Shown here in pieces: positions 52,669-61,400 of a stretch of DNA of 64,000 bases. The translations under genes and the position numbers were made by a program. Within the stretch, counting starts at the first letter, position 1. Each line of letters starts with the position of its first letter. The stretch is from Methanoculleus methanifontis (GTDB taxonomy: Archaea; Halobacteriota; Methanomicrobia; Methanomicrobiales; Methanoculleaceae): assembly GCF_030464365.1 (NCBI RefSeq), contig NZ_VCYI01000010.1:55905-119904 (forward strand), given 5' to 3'. The notes beneath the pieces were generated by a model, which worked only from the letters and a program-made list of their open reading frames with translations, was not told the origin of the DNA and ran no database searches.

Positions 52669-53220
52669 GTTAATGTGTCGGCACTGGACTAAATAATTTT
52701 TTTTCCAATGAGATCTGTTAAATGTTACCAAATCATTAAACGTTTTTGACACAGGCTTCATATTTTATACACAAATTTCACCCCCCCTCTAACCGAAGGA
52801 AAAGTTACTATGAGGTAATGAGTGCCAAATTGTCATACACATGTAAGCGCACTCTGAATCATGTGGATCTTCTTAGTCACTGGATACTTTCAGGACGACT
52901 TCATCTCGACGTTCTTCATGAGTTGAGTTCGAGGAGAAGACATGAAGCGCGTTCGAGCGGCAGCAGTATCTTAGAATTTGAGTCCGGCAAACTGCTGCCC
53001 ATCTTGAGATCAGACCCCGGACCAGCCGCGCACAATCGCTGTCCCCGTACTATAGCTGCTCTCTTACAGGTCATAGCCGGATATCATTATCCGGATCTGC
53101 CTCAAACCGGTTATCCGTCAAAATTTGCGGTGGATTTCCCCAACAGTGCTAAAACCAAGTATAAAAACACATATATTGACTATAACCTAACAGCTTTTGA
53201 TCCCAAAATGGGGTGATCTA
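52669..53220. other. Intergenic stretch with no convincing gene
   Basis: This 552-base AT-richer stretch holds the promoter of the preceding Yip1 gene and, near its right end, AT-rich TATA-like sequence (AAGTATAAAAACACATATAT, 53157-53176) before the next gene. An open frame on the plus strand of up to 156 codons has no recognisable domain and biased composition. Short stretches (CTGAATCATGTGGATCTTC near 52855, GGATACTTTCAGGACGAC near 52882) recur at about 54418 and 55765. Confidence 0.5.
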
Positions 53221-53967
53221 ATGTTTAGAAAAAAGGTATGGGTTGTATCTCTAGCTTTGCTTACCGTAGCGTTCATCACCGTTACCGGCTGCACTGATTC
53301 CAAGAACGGTGGCATAAATTTGTTTGGTGAAGAGAAATTTGTTTATAGTGAAAATTTCTCCCTTACTGGAGAGGTTTCGAAAACGGCGGGGAAAGGTCTC
53401 TTCTGGAGTGGCTACTACGCCTACGGACTAGAATCTGAAAAGGTAAGAATCGATCTTCCAAGCGATGGCGGAAAACTCTACAAGATTGACATAACTACAT
53501 ACGATCCTGAATCAAAGGTCAGACTAACCGGAGGCGGTAATTACACCTATAAGTATATAACAGACAAATTCGGCAACTACACGATAGAGACCGGCAAGAT
53601 GGAAGATCCGTTTGGTATCTCAGGTCTGAATGCGGATAAGTTGAGCGACATCAATACGACGCTATATATTATCCCGGCTATCAACTCAAGTCACGGGAGA
53701 TCTGCCGTCGTTGATGGGCACCGCGTTGATGCTGAGCTTATTGACCGCAATTTCTATGTAGTGCTTGAAATCCCTGCACCCTATAGTCCGACCAAGTCTG
53801 GAGACCTGTATGAGGATGGAGAGATCGTGCAGGCAAACGGCCATATCACAATCAAAGAGATAGATGGGAAGGTTGAACTGTCAAAGGGGATGATGGGCGG
53901 CGATCGTGCCAAAGTTATAGAGATTGAGGGTAAAGAAACATCCCGGACATCCAATGTTATGGGGTAA
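53221..53967 (+). CDS. Lipoprotein, unknown function
   Basis: 248 residues. Signal: MFRKKVWVVSLALLTVAFITV, then the lipobox TGC at about residue 24. The rest is a mixed alpha/beta external domain with many Tyr, Gly and Asn (GLFWSGYYAYGLESEKVRID, VRLTGGGNYTYKYITDKFG). GGTGAT lies before this ATG, 5 nt away; an ATG eight codons upstream is less likely. AT-richer than the chromosome backbone, like the other accessory genes here. No family recognised. Confidence 0.7.
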   Translation: MFRKKVWVVSLALLTVAFITVTGCTDSKNGGINLFGEEKFVYSENFSLTGEVSKTAGKGLFWSGYYAYGLESEKVRIDLPSDGGKLYKIDITTYDPESKVRLTGGGNYTYKYITDKFGNYTIETGKMEDPFGISGLNADKLSDINTTLYIIPAINSSHGRSAVVDGHRVDAELIDRNFYVVLEIPAPYSPTKSGDLYEDGEIVQANGHITIKEIDGKVELSKGMMGGDRAKVIEIEGKETSRTSNVMG

Positions 53968-54669
53968 AACTCACGTGACTCAGAATCTGCTGGACGCTGG
54001 GATCATGGGAATTTGCAGGTGCAGCCGTGCAGGCGAGGGTTGGCCGTTCCGAGGGCCAGACCACTCAGCTTATTCCCTTACTTTCTTAGCCGCCGGCCGA
54101 TCGATCACCTTTTTTAGCCCAGATGTTCTGGGATCTTAAGGCATCTACACCCGGATTTACCAGGATACACACAGCCAACCATCGGGGCATTATAATTAAT
54201 ATTTCCAGGCCGAGACGATTCAACTGTCTTCCGCCAATGCTCACCAGAGGTATGCTGTTGTTCCTTATTGCACTGCATCGGTGTAAGGGGACCCATCACA
54301 AAAAGTGCTTCGGGGGAACCCCCGGTCCCTCACCGGGAAACGATGTCCAGAGGAAGCCAATTCCATGAGGGCGTCCGGTGTAGCCCGGACGGTTTAAATG
54401 TGTGTAAGGACGCCCCGAATCATATGGATCTTTGATTATCGGGACTCCGTTGAGTTCCTCGCTGTGACAACACTCCCGTTCTCTGAACTGCCTCTGTCAC
54501 ATATTTATGAGGATTAACTCGAGGTGTTAACAAATATTTCGAGATTTCGATGTAGAGCGTCATTTTGACGAATAAGGATCTTTAAGGGCCAGAAAAATTT
54601 CCAAATATATTTTAAATTACATGAATGTTTCGACACACATATATATCATAAATACCTTAGAAATTTAGG
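53968..54669. other. Intergenic stretch with hairpins, no gene seen
   Basis: The 702-base gap contains GGGGGAACCCCC-type inverted repeats (54308-54320) and GGTCCCTCACCGGGAAACG. The AT-rich promoter region (CATATATATCATAAATACC, 54640-54658) belongs to the next gene. No open frame with recognisable protein features was found. CGAATCATATGGATCTTTG (54417) is similar to 52855. Confidence 0.5.
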
Positions 54670-55047
54670 ATGACTGGTGATGCTACTGGTGCGTTTATAA
54701 TCTCCCTCATCGGGGGGATATTGATGCTAGTCTCTGGCGTAATGTCTGCGTTTCTGGGCTCTATATGCGGCGCAACGTTTGCAGCATGTGGGGCTAGTGG
54801 AGCCGGCACTACGGTTATGCTCGTTTCGTCTCTCGGATTGATATCCAGTATACCTGTACTCATTGGTTCCTTCTTCATCAGCAGGAGCGACATGGACTCT
54901 GTCCGCAAGGGAAGCATGCTAGCCCTGATATTCGGAATCATTGGGCTTATCTTTGGAGTATGGGGGATGATGTTCCTGATGATTATTGGTTCCATCCTTG
55001 CCCTGGTCGGCGGATATATGGGTTATACCCTGCAACCGACATCATAG
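54670..55047 (+). CDS. Small four-helix membrane protein
   Basis: 125 residues, nearly all hydrophobic: four predicted helices (AFIISLIGGILMLVSGVMSAF, MLVSSLGLISSIPVLIGSFF, SMLALIFGIIGLIFGVW, FLMIIGSILALVGGYMGY). The pattern of paired Gly-rich helices is like DUF4064-type proteins. The start has TATA-like CATATATATCATAAAT just upstream. The next gene begins 5 nt after its stop, so they form an operon. Confidence 0.65.
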   Translation: MTGDATGAFIISLIGGILMLVSGVMSAFLGSICGATFAACGASGAGTTVMLVSSLGLISSIPVLIGSFFISRSDMDSVRKGSMLALIFGIIGLIFGVWGMMFLMIIGSILALVGGYMGYTLQPTS

Positions 55048-55052
55048 TGGCT

Positions 55053-55601
55053 ATGGCCTCCCCCAAAACACCCCTTCTAAGATTGTCTCTCTGTTCTGTT
55101 ACTCTGGTTTTCGTACTGCTGATGACAGGTGCTCCCCTATTGTTTCCCGTTAATTCGATTCCCGATCTTACCGGCTCTCCAGGGATCGTTGACAACGAAC
55201 CTGCCATTCGCTCCTTCCCTGTTCCATGGAACTTCATCTACCACTTTGGGGACAGGTGGTGCCACCAGCGCAGCGATCGGTCTTTTGAAATAAATGGCAA
55301 CCAGTTCCCCGTTTGTATACGATGCTCTGGGATCTTCTTTGGAATTCCGATAGGTATACTTCTGTCCAGTCGATTGAAGTTCCAAACCAGACAGAATGAA
55401 GCCAGAATGCTCCTGATCGTGTTTATCGTCGCACTGCTCCCCATAATGATCGACGGCGTCGGGCAGGGAGTCGGGTTATGGGAGAGTTCCAATCCCGTGC
55501 GGTTTATAACAGGTTTACTGGCAGGTGGGCTCAGTTCTGCAGTGGTCATGAAAAGCATCGATCTCTATCAGGCCCATATGGCAAAGTCTGCCGATCTCTG
55601 A
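55053..55601 (+). CDS. DUF2085-like membrane protein
   Basis: 182 residues with an N-terminal helix (LRLSLCSVTLVFVLLMTGAP) and three more later. The signature is GDRWCHQRSDRSFEINGNQ, VCIRCSGIFFGIPIGILLSS: CHQ and CxRCxG with histidine and cysteines that probably bind metal, as in DUF2085 proteins (present in archaea and bacteria, role unknown). Start at the ATG 5 nt after the preceding stop; the longer frame upstream overlaps that gene and looks unlikely. Confidence 0.75.
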   Translation: MASPKTPLLRLSLCSVTLVFVLLMTGAPLLFPVNSIPDLTGSPGIVDNEPAIRSFPVPWNFIYHFGDRWCHQRSDRSFEINGNQFPVCIRCSGIFFGIPIGILLSSRLKFQTRQNEARMLLIVFIVALLPIMIDGVGQGVGLWESSNPVRFITGLLAGGLSSAVVMKSIDLYQAHMAKSADL

Positions 55602-55797
55602 TTTCGTTGGGATGCGCCTTTGCTTGAGAACCTGTCATCTCTCCCGTCTTACGTGGTTTCGTATTCACCCGACGGCGCATCAATGGCAGAAGAGGTATCT
55701 ATGGCAACTCCCACTGTTGGTACTGTAGATCAGGCGCTTCGATCTGGGTAAGTTTTCAAATTTTGGATACTTTCGGGGCGACCTCAGAGGCCAGTTC

Positions 55798-56844
55798 AGG
55801 GTTACTGCTGTGTTGCATAATCCCTATGATGATTGTCCTCCTGCCAGAGCCAGCATTCTATTATAGCAGTTCACCTTCATCCGGATCTCACGAAACATCC
55901 CCTCCTGAGATGTCGCCTGTACTCCTTCGCCGAAGATCCGTTTGAAGCCGGAGAAGAACCCTTCGACCTTCCACCGCATTCCATACGTGACTACCAGCGA
56001 CCACATCGGATATCCGCCCCATTGGTTTCGGTCTCGAACACATTCAGCCCGATAGGGCGACTCGGTCGAATGCGTCGCGGCGTCGACCCGGGTCTTGATG
56101 CCGGAGGCGATCCTCCGCTGTTCGAGGGTGTTGAAGAGTTCGTTCCGGTCGTAGGCCCCATCGGCGAGCACCCGGTACACCGGATGTTCCTCGCTCCCGT
56201 GCTGCTGGGTTTGGTCGAGGAGTGGGATGAACATCTGGTCGTCCTGCACTGATTCATCGGTGATCTCCAGTCTGAGAGCCTGGTTGGTCTCGACGTCGAT
56301 CATGGCGTGCATCTTGATCCAACCACGGCTGACCCGCCACTTCTCGCGCATCCACTCCCCCCGGTTTGTGACCTTGATCCCGGTGCTATCAGCGGCGACG
56401 ATGATATCCTCAGCGAGGAGCTCGGGAACAACCGGCAACGAGAGATCGAGACGCTGGATCCGGCGGAAGAGCGTGGTATAATCGGCTGCTTTGAGGCCAG
56501 GAATGAATGCCGCGAGTCTCCGAACAAATCCCTCCATCTGACGGTAGGGCATCTAGGTGTGAATGCTGGCCATCCACACAATGAATGACTCAGGATACTG
56601 AAACGGCCGACCACGCTTGCCAGCGTTCATCTGGGAGAGATGGTCATCCCACCGGTCAATGAAGTCCAAAGAAAGGTAAAACTCGCCGCGCTTGACCAGG
56701 CATTCATTCTATAGACACCAGTCGCGAGTATCAGGGTACGGGCGCCCCCAACGTTCGTTTCTTGGCATGAAGGGGCGGAAGGGACGTCCGGCACCTTTTC
56801 TGTTTGGGTCAAAGAATCAGAGTTATGCAACACTGCAGGGTTAC
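55798..56844 (-). mobile_element. IS5-type insertion sequence with 8-bp target duplication
   Basis: A 1031-base element (55806-56836) bracketed by the direct repeat AGGGTTAC at 55798-55805 and 56837-56844. Inner inverted ends match: TGCTGTGTTGCATAA at the left and its near complement TTATGCAACACTGC (56823-56836) at the right. The single transposase-like frame reads leftwards. An 8-bp duplication fits the ISH1-like group of IS5 elements; the family call rests on motif resemblance. Confidence 0.8.
55824..56768 (-). pseudogene. IS5-family transposase, interrupted by two TAG stops
   Basis: Reads MPRNERWGRPYPDTRDW as its N-terminus, then stop TAG (56709-56711), then NECLVKRGEFYLSLDFIDRW and QMNAGKRGRPFQYPESF. 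A second TAG (56553-56555) precedes MPYRQMEGFVRRLAAFIPG. The remaining DDE catalytic portion is intact (VAADSTGIKV, RVLADGAYDRNELFN and a late WKVEGFFSGFKRIFGEGVQ). The frame is otherwise open over 315 codons. Other genes here end in TAG, so the stops are real. The element is probably immobile unless helped in trans. Confidence 0.82.
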
Positions 56845-57051
56845 CAGATCGTGAACACGGTCCTCTGTTGGACTATCGCATCGCGGGCGCAGGGGCGAGA
56901 GGGGGTGCTCCTCCCAAGCAGGGGTGTTTCGGACGCTCTATTGGATATATCTCACGAGAAAGCATCGTGATGCCTTCCCCAAAGAGATTTCACTTGGTAT
57001 ATGGTAGATTCTAACTGTCATTCCATCACTAGCGATTCCAAATTGCCATGA

Positions 57052-57303
57052 CTATACCATTTCCACTCCCGATGGATTCGCATCCATTGTATATGACCAC
57101 TTGAACACCACCGGCGCCTGATTCAACGTATCGATATACTGTGCAATCCGATTGGTAATCTCCTCCTTTGATTTTGCGCGAATGCCCCGTAACACCGTCC
57201 GCGTGGTTTTGCTGAAAAATGTTTCAATAATATTGAGCCAGGATGCATGGTTCGGCGTAAAAATGAATTCAAATCGGTTCGGAACCGTTTTGAGGTACTT
57301 CAT
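57052..57303 (-). pseudogene. IS630-type transposase, C-terminal fragment
   Basis: Encodes MKYLKTVPNRFEFIFTPNHA, SWLNIIETFFSKTTRTVLRG and IRAKSKEEITNRIAQYIDTL, the end of an IS630-family DDE_3 transposase with the final catalytic Glu region (NIIETFFSK). It continues in frame from the fragment at 58863 (SSGET joins MKYL) if the intervening IS200/IS605-type element is removed. Separated from the rest by that insertion. Confidence 0.8.
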
Positions 57304-57422
57304 CTCGAATGGGCAAGGAGACCCCCTGCGCAAGCGGGGGGAGGAATTGCCCGGGTCAGCCCCGTACACTTTCGCGCTGCATGGCTATTCTTAATACCAG
57401 GTGAGAAACAGAGAATATCCCC

Positions 57423-58847
57423 ATGGCACTGCGGGTCGTCAGCAACTATCTACGTCTTCCCAAGAAGACGTTCCAGATTATCGACACGCTCGCATACCAT
57501 GCCAAGAGCCTGTACAACGTGGGGCTGTACAACGTCCGGCAGCACTCTGCAACGCACCGCGAGAACCGTGCGATCCTGCAGGGGATTCGTCCGGATCTCA
57601 CCTCCGGGGTTGAGGTGTTGGTTGGATCCTACCTCCCCTACACGCGAAAGAAAGACTCCCCCTTCAAAGAGTACAGCACCTATGTGCAGTCAAAAGAGAA
57701 CGAAAACTACGGGTTGCTGCACAGTGACGCTGCTCAGCAGACGCTGAAGTCGGTCGAAGAGGCGTATAAGAGTTATTTCGAGTTGCTGGCCCTGTACCGC
57801 AACGGGCAGCTCGAATACCGCCCCGGTTCCCCGAAGTACCTCCCCAAAGATGGGCGGTTCAAGCTGGCGTTCCCCCGGGCACACCTGGCGATCCGGGGCC
57901 GGTTTGTCACGCTCGGGATGTCCCACAAGTTCCGGAAACAGCACGGGCTGACGGGCAAGGAGCTGACGTTCCCGATCCCGCCGTGCATCAAACCGCACCA
58001 GATCCGGGAAGTCACGATCCTGCCGGTCAACAACGGAATGGCCTACAAGATTGAGTTTTGTTACCGTGTTCCTACCCAACCTCACCCCCTTGACCCCGAC
58101 CAGTACCTTGCCATCGACCTCGGGCTCAACAACTTTGCGACGATGGTTGACACCGCCACCGGGGCTGCCGTCATTCTCGACGGTAAGCGTATCAAATCAA
58201 TTAACCGGTGGTACAACAAAGAGAACGCACGGTTGCAGAGCATCAAGGACAAACAGGGGATAACCGGCATCACGAAGCGGCAGGCACGGTTGCTGAAGCG
58301 GCGGGACTGCCAGATCGAGGAGGCGATGAACCGGTGTGTGACCTGGATCGTGGACTATGCTCTCCAGCACCGGATCGGGACGGTTGTACTCCCTCGCTGG
58401 GATGGGATCAAGGACAAGATCAACCACGGCAAGCGCGGGAACCAGAACTTCGTGCAGATTCCGTATCACAAGTTCCGGCGGAAACTGAAGAGCACGTGCG
58501 AGCAGTACGGGATCCGGTTCGATGACTCGCACTCCGAGGCATACACCTCGCAGGTCGATGCGCTCAACCTCGACCCGATCCGCAAACCACCCTATGGAAG
58601 GAAGCGGCGGGTCAAGCGGGGGTTATACCAGAGTGCTCTGGGAACCCTGATCAACGCTGATGTCAATGGTGCTCTGAACCATGCACGAAAGGTAGCCGGT
58701 GATTCCGTGGTGCTACGGATAATCGGTAGTGGCCGCGTCAACCGGCCGGTGCGAATAAGGACGACTTTTGAACCGTCACCCTTCGCACAGATTAAAGTGC
58801 AACCCTGTGCCCCGCAAGGGGCCCCGGTGGCAAGCCCCCTCCGTTAG
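57423..58847 (+). CDS. tnpB: TnpB, RNA-guided nuclease of an IS200/IS605-type element
   Basis: 474 residues, the ancestor-like relative of Cas12 nucleases. RuvC-I is YLAIDLGLNNFATMVD (catalytic Asp near residue 232) and RuvC-III is INADVNGALNHARK (Asp near 412). At the usual RuvC-II position the sequence reads TVVLPRWDGIKDK, with no Glu where most TnpBs have one (VVLED-like), and the Cys4 zinc finger is missing (EAYTSQVDALNLDPIR). A Glu in SHSEAYTSQ might substitute, as proposed for lineages with rearranged catalytic sites. If active, it would use the 3' RNA of the element as guide. Confidence 0.85.
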   Translation: MALRVVSNYLRLPKKTFQIIDTLAYHAKSLYNVGLYNVRQHSATHRENRAILQGIRPDLTSGVEVLVGSYLPYTRKKDSPFKEYSTYVQSKENENYGLLHSDAAQQTLKSVEEAYKSYFELLALYRNGQLEYRPGSPKYLPKDGRFKLAFPRAHLAIRGRFVTLGMSHKFRKQHGLTGKELTFPIPPCIKPHQIREVTILPVNNGMAYKIEFCYRVPTQPHPLDPDQYLAIDLGLNNFATMVDTATGAAVILDGKRIKSINRWYNKENARLQSIKDKQGITGITKRQARLLKRRDCQIEEAMNRCVTWIVDYALQHRIGTVVLPRWDGIKDKINHGKRGNQNFVQIPYHKFRRKLKSTCEQYGIRFDDSHSEAYTSQVDALNLDPIRKPPYGRKRRVKRGLYQSALGTLINADVNGALNHARKVAGDSVVLRIIGSGRVNRPVRIRTTFEPSPFAQIKVQPCAPQGAPVASPLR

Positions 58848-58862
58848 GAGGGGGTAGTTGAC
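58770..58862 (+). ncRNA. Putative omega-RNA at the 3' end of the TnpB element
   Basis: By analogy with other IS200/IS605 elements, the guide RNA overlaps the tnpB 3' end and the right-end hairpins (CCCCGC-AA-GGGGCC, CCCCCTCC-GTTA-GGAGGGGG). The guide would read into flanking host DNA starting CGTTTCCCCCGACGAATGCA. Predicted from position only. Confidence 0.4.
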
Positions 58863-59764
58863 CGTTTCCCCCGACGAATGCACCTTGAGATCGTCCAGAA
58901 TGATTTTTAGTTTCATCGTGTCCGGATACCGGGCATCGAGCATTTTCAGGAACTCGATGAATTCTTCGCTTCGATTACGTTCGGTAATCCGGTAATGGAC
59001 AAATCCGGTTACTAGATCCAGAGCTGCCTGCAGACAGACGGTCCCATGCCGAACGTATTCGTAATCCCGGTGAATACAGAGAAACTGTCCAGGCACCGGC
59101 ATGAGATCCGGGTAGTGTGTATCGCGCACCTGAATGCCGCTTTTTTCATCAAATGAGAGGATAAAGGTATCCGGCTCGGTGCCTTCTTTTTCCAGAACCT
59201 TGAAAATATTTGCTTCCTCGTAGGTGTGGAGAACAACAATTGCCTTCTTGTGAAATGCGGGATCCCGTTTCTGCACATAAGACCGGATTTTATGCGGCTT
59301 TATGGCACTGGCATTGGCAAGTTTTGAGATTGTCCCCTGCGAAATCCGAGCGACTTCGGGAAACCCTTCTTCTATGGCGTGTTCCCGAACATACTGTTGC
59401 AGGAGCCGCTGGGTCCAGACCTCGTGGGGATACCCAAACCCACGGGTTTCCGACAGAACAAGTCCACGATCCACGTCCGTGCTTCGGGAGAGATCGTTTT
59501 CGGCCGTCCCCTCCCAGGAAGATCCTGTAAGCCCTCCCGGACACCGATGGCGAGGACGCGATTGGTGGTTCGGATGACTTTCTGACGAGGTATACCCAGT
59601 TCACGGGCAATAGCAGAGTCAGATCTGCCGTGATGACTCAGGAGGACGATCGTCGCACGCTCATGAAGATCCTTCCGCGTCGTGCGAGAACGAGTCAAGT
59701 GTTCCAAATAGTCCAAGTCCTCATCAGGCAAGAGAACCGGTTCACGGACAGACACTAAGGGCAT
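58863..59764 (-). pseudogene. IS630-type transposase, N-terminal and central part with a frameshift
   Basis: Begins MPLVSVREPVLLPDEDLDYL with HTH regions HGRSDSAIARELGIPRQKVI and GLQDLPGRGRPKTISPEAR. A one-base deletion near 59431-59443 (GTGGGTTTGGG where GTGGGNTTTGGG is expected) shifts the frame from RKPVGLG to the correct GFGYPHEVWTQRLL. The DDE part then continues (FILSFDEKSGIQVRD, KLKIILDDLKVHSS) up to the TnpB-element insertion. With the 57052 fragment this makes one dead IS630-like copy. Confidence 0.82.
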
Positions 59765-60007
59765 GGTACAAGATCATCGTCATACTAGTTATTATGTTGT
59801 TTATTGGGAATCGATGTATTAGGCATGTTCTCCAGTGCGGGAGTTAATATGGATGTCTCAAACCCGAAAAAATGCTGATATCTTCGAAACCGTTCCATTC
59901 CTATGTATTGGTTCCCGCGCACCAGTTCCCTAAAAAATTGGTAAAAATTAGTTCAAATCTGTCGTCATTTGCAGAAACTAGTTCCCCTGCTGCATGCCCA
60001 AAGAGAC

Positions 60008-60322
60008 CTAAATGATACCCACGTAGGTGAGTATCGCAACGACCGCTATGATGCCCACAGCAAGGCTGGCGGTCGAGATAATCATGGCGACCTTCCCAAA
60101 AGGCCCCTCCCCGTTCTTCATTGCGAGGTACCCAAAGATAATCCCGGCGGCACTGAAGACTATCGGAACGATCAGGAGCCCTAAAATCCCGAGTGCGATG
60201 CCAATATATGCATAGGCCTCCCCAGGGGACAATATTACTTTCGCGGCCGTACCTTCGCAAGTCTGTGTGGCCTTTGGCGCAGGAAGTGAAGGGGAGTTAC
60301 TGGTAGATCCTCTGCTCATCAT
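60008..60322 (-). CDS. Small membrane protein, DUF4190-like
   Basis: 104 residues. An N-terminal soluble tail (SRGSTSNSPSLPAPKATQTC) then two helices: AYIGIALGILGLLIVPIVF and VAMIISTASLAVGIIAVVAI, with the loop FGYLAMKNGEGPFGKVAM. This helix-loop-helix pattern is that of DUF4190-type proteins. The start overlaps the last 26 bases of the htpX gene with AGGA before it, so translation is coupled. The longer open frame upstream overlaps htpX and is not expected. Confidence 0.65.
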   Translation of the reverse strand: MMSRGSTSNSPSLPAPKATQTCEGTAAKVILSPGEAYAYIGIALGILGLLIVPIVFSAAGIIFGYLAMKNGEGPFGKVAMIISTASLAVGIIAVVAILTYVGII

Positions 60323-61400
60323 TTTCCTGGAGTAGGTGATGTAACTTTTCGAGTTCTTCGATCCTCTTTTCTGTTGCGGGATGAGTTGAGAAGAGCCCGT
60401 CGATCCATGAGATGTTCTTCGGCTGTGCTTGCCATTGCTCTGCGAAAGGCAGTTGTGCAAGATTTCCTGTATCCAACGCGTTATTGAAGCGTTCAATTTT
60501 GCTGAGTGCAGAGATATGTGCTTCTGGGCTGACCAGTTTAGCTCCAGCGAGGTCTGCAGCATATTCTTGTCGCTGGCTCAGGCGGTACGCCAAGATCGAT
60601 GCAACTTTCCCAAGCAACCGTTGGATCGCACCAAGAGCAACCATGAGAAGCCCCATGAGTGCTAAAAAATTTCCTACATCCCGCCTGACCAGTCCCGCGA
60701 CGGTCCCTCCTGCCGCAAAGACTGATCCTAATGCCATGCATACTGTTCCAGCAGTATGGAAGATACTCATCCAGGAGAGAACAAAGGCCCATTTTAGACA
60801 ATCGCCATTTTTGATGTGTCCTATCTCATGGCCGATAATAGCTTGCAGTTCGTCAGCAGAAAACTCACCCTTATGATAGCCCTCAATGAGCCCTCTTGTT
60901 AGACATATCCTCCCTCCCCATGGACTGGTATAAGCCATGGCATTGACCTCGGGTGTTTCCTCAACTAGGAGTTTAACGGGGTTTACTCCAGATTTTTCGG
61001 CTAGATCCTCCACGTATTGAACTATCTGGGGGTCTTCCTCGTAGGGTTTCAGGCGACGGAGTGAGAAAGGAGTGAGGACGTAAGCCGTAAACAGCGCGAC
61101 AAGAAACCCTACTATTATCATTGGGGGAAATTGCAGCAGGAATGTAGTTGGGGCAGGGTTTATAACAAAGAACGGAACGGTGAGCACCAGCGTGACCAGG
61201 CAGAATATCCCCAGCGCGTAAGCCCAGTTGATTAAATTGTCGTTTCTTTCTCTTGCTTTTATGACGTTGCCGAAAAACTGGTCCCAGGTTACACCGGACT
61301 CGGCTTTTTTGGCATCCAGAGCTCTGTACAAATTTAGCTCGGCATAAACAGCAGGATCGAGAGAAATTACAACATGATTGCTCTGCTTTTCATTAGCCAT
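60297..61400 (-). CDS. HtpX-like M48 membrane zinc protease
   Basis: 367 residues. Helices in the N-terminal half (WAYALGIFCLVTLVLTVPFFVI, PPMIIVGFLVALFTAYVL) and a soluble or lumenal M48 part: LVEETPEVNAMAY, the zinc motif ELQAIIGHEIGHIKNGD (HEIGH), the downstream Glu in RLSQRQEYAADLAGAKL and the THPATEKRIEELEK ending. HtpX-type proteases degrade damaged membrane proteins in stress. The N-terminal 60 residues (SLDPAVYAELNLYRALDAKK) form a soluble addition. Followed, with overlap, by the small membrane gene. Confidence 0.9.
   Translation of the reverse strand: MANEKQSNHVVISLDPAVYAELNLYRALDAKKAESGVTWDQFFGNVIKARERNDNLINWAYALGIFCLVTLVLTVPFFVINPAPTTFLLQFPPMIIVGFLVALFTAYVLTPFSLRRLKPYEEDPQIVQYVEDLAEKSGVNPVKLLVEETPEVNAMAYTSPWGGRICLTRGLIEGYHKGEFSADELQAIIGHEIGHIKNGDCLKWAFVLSWMSIFHTAGTVCMALGSVFAAGGTVAGLVRRDVGNFLALMGLLMVALGAIQRLLGKVASILAYRLSQRQEYAADLAGAKLVSPEAHISALSKIERFNNALDTGNLAQLPFAEQWQAQPKNISWIDGLFSTHPATEKRIEELEKLHHLLQENDEQRIYQ

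Larger units (their letters stand above)
57304..58862 (+). mobile_element. TnpB-only IS200/IS605-type element inserted in a transposase gene
   Basis: Boundaries are deduced from the reconstructed host sequence TTCAT|CGTTTCC, which restores SSGETMKYL. The left end bears a hairpin with a bulged T (CCCCC-T-GC-GCAA-GC-GGGGG, 57322-57340). The right end bears CCCCCTCC-GTTA-GGAGGGGG (58835-58854) followed by TAGTTGAC. Both loops are GNNA. Only tnpB is present, no tnpA, so mobilisation would need a helper HUH transposase. The insertion follows TTCAT, the likely target and TAM sequence. Confidence 0.82.

Noticed and set aside
52746..53216. 156-codon open frame before the lipoprotein gene
   Set aside because: No ribosome site or TATA at its start, no domain, biased residue use; overlaps the Yip1 promoter.
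55824..56768. TAG codons in the IS5 transposase read as pyrrolysine
   Set aside because: Confident genes here (nth, hypothetical flavoprotein and others) end with TAG as a normal stop, and no Pyl genes are visible.
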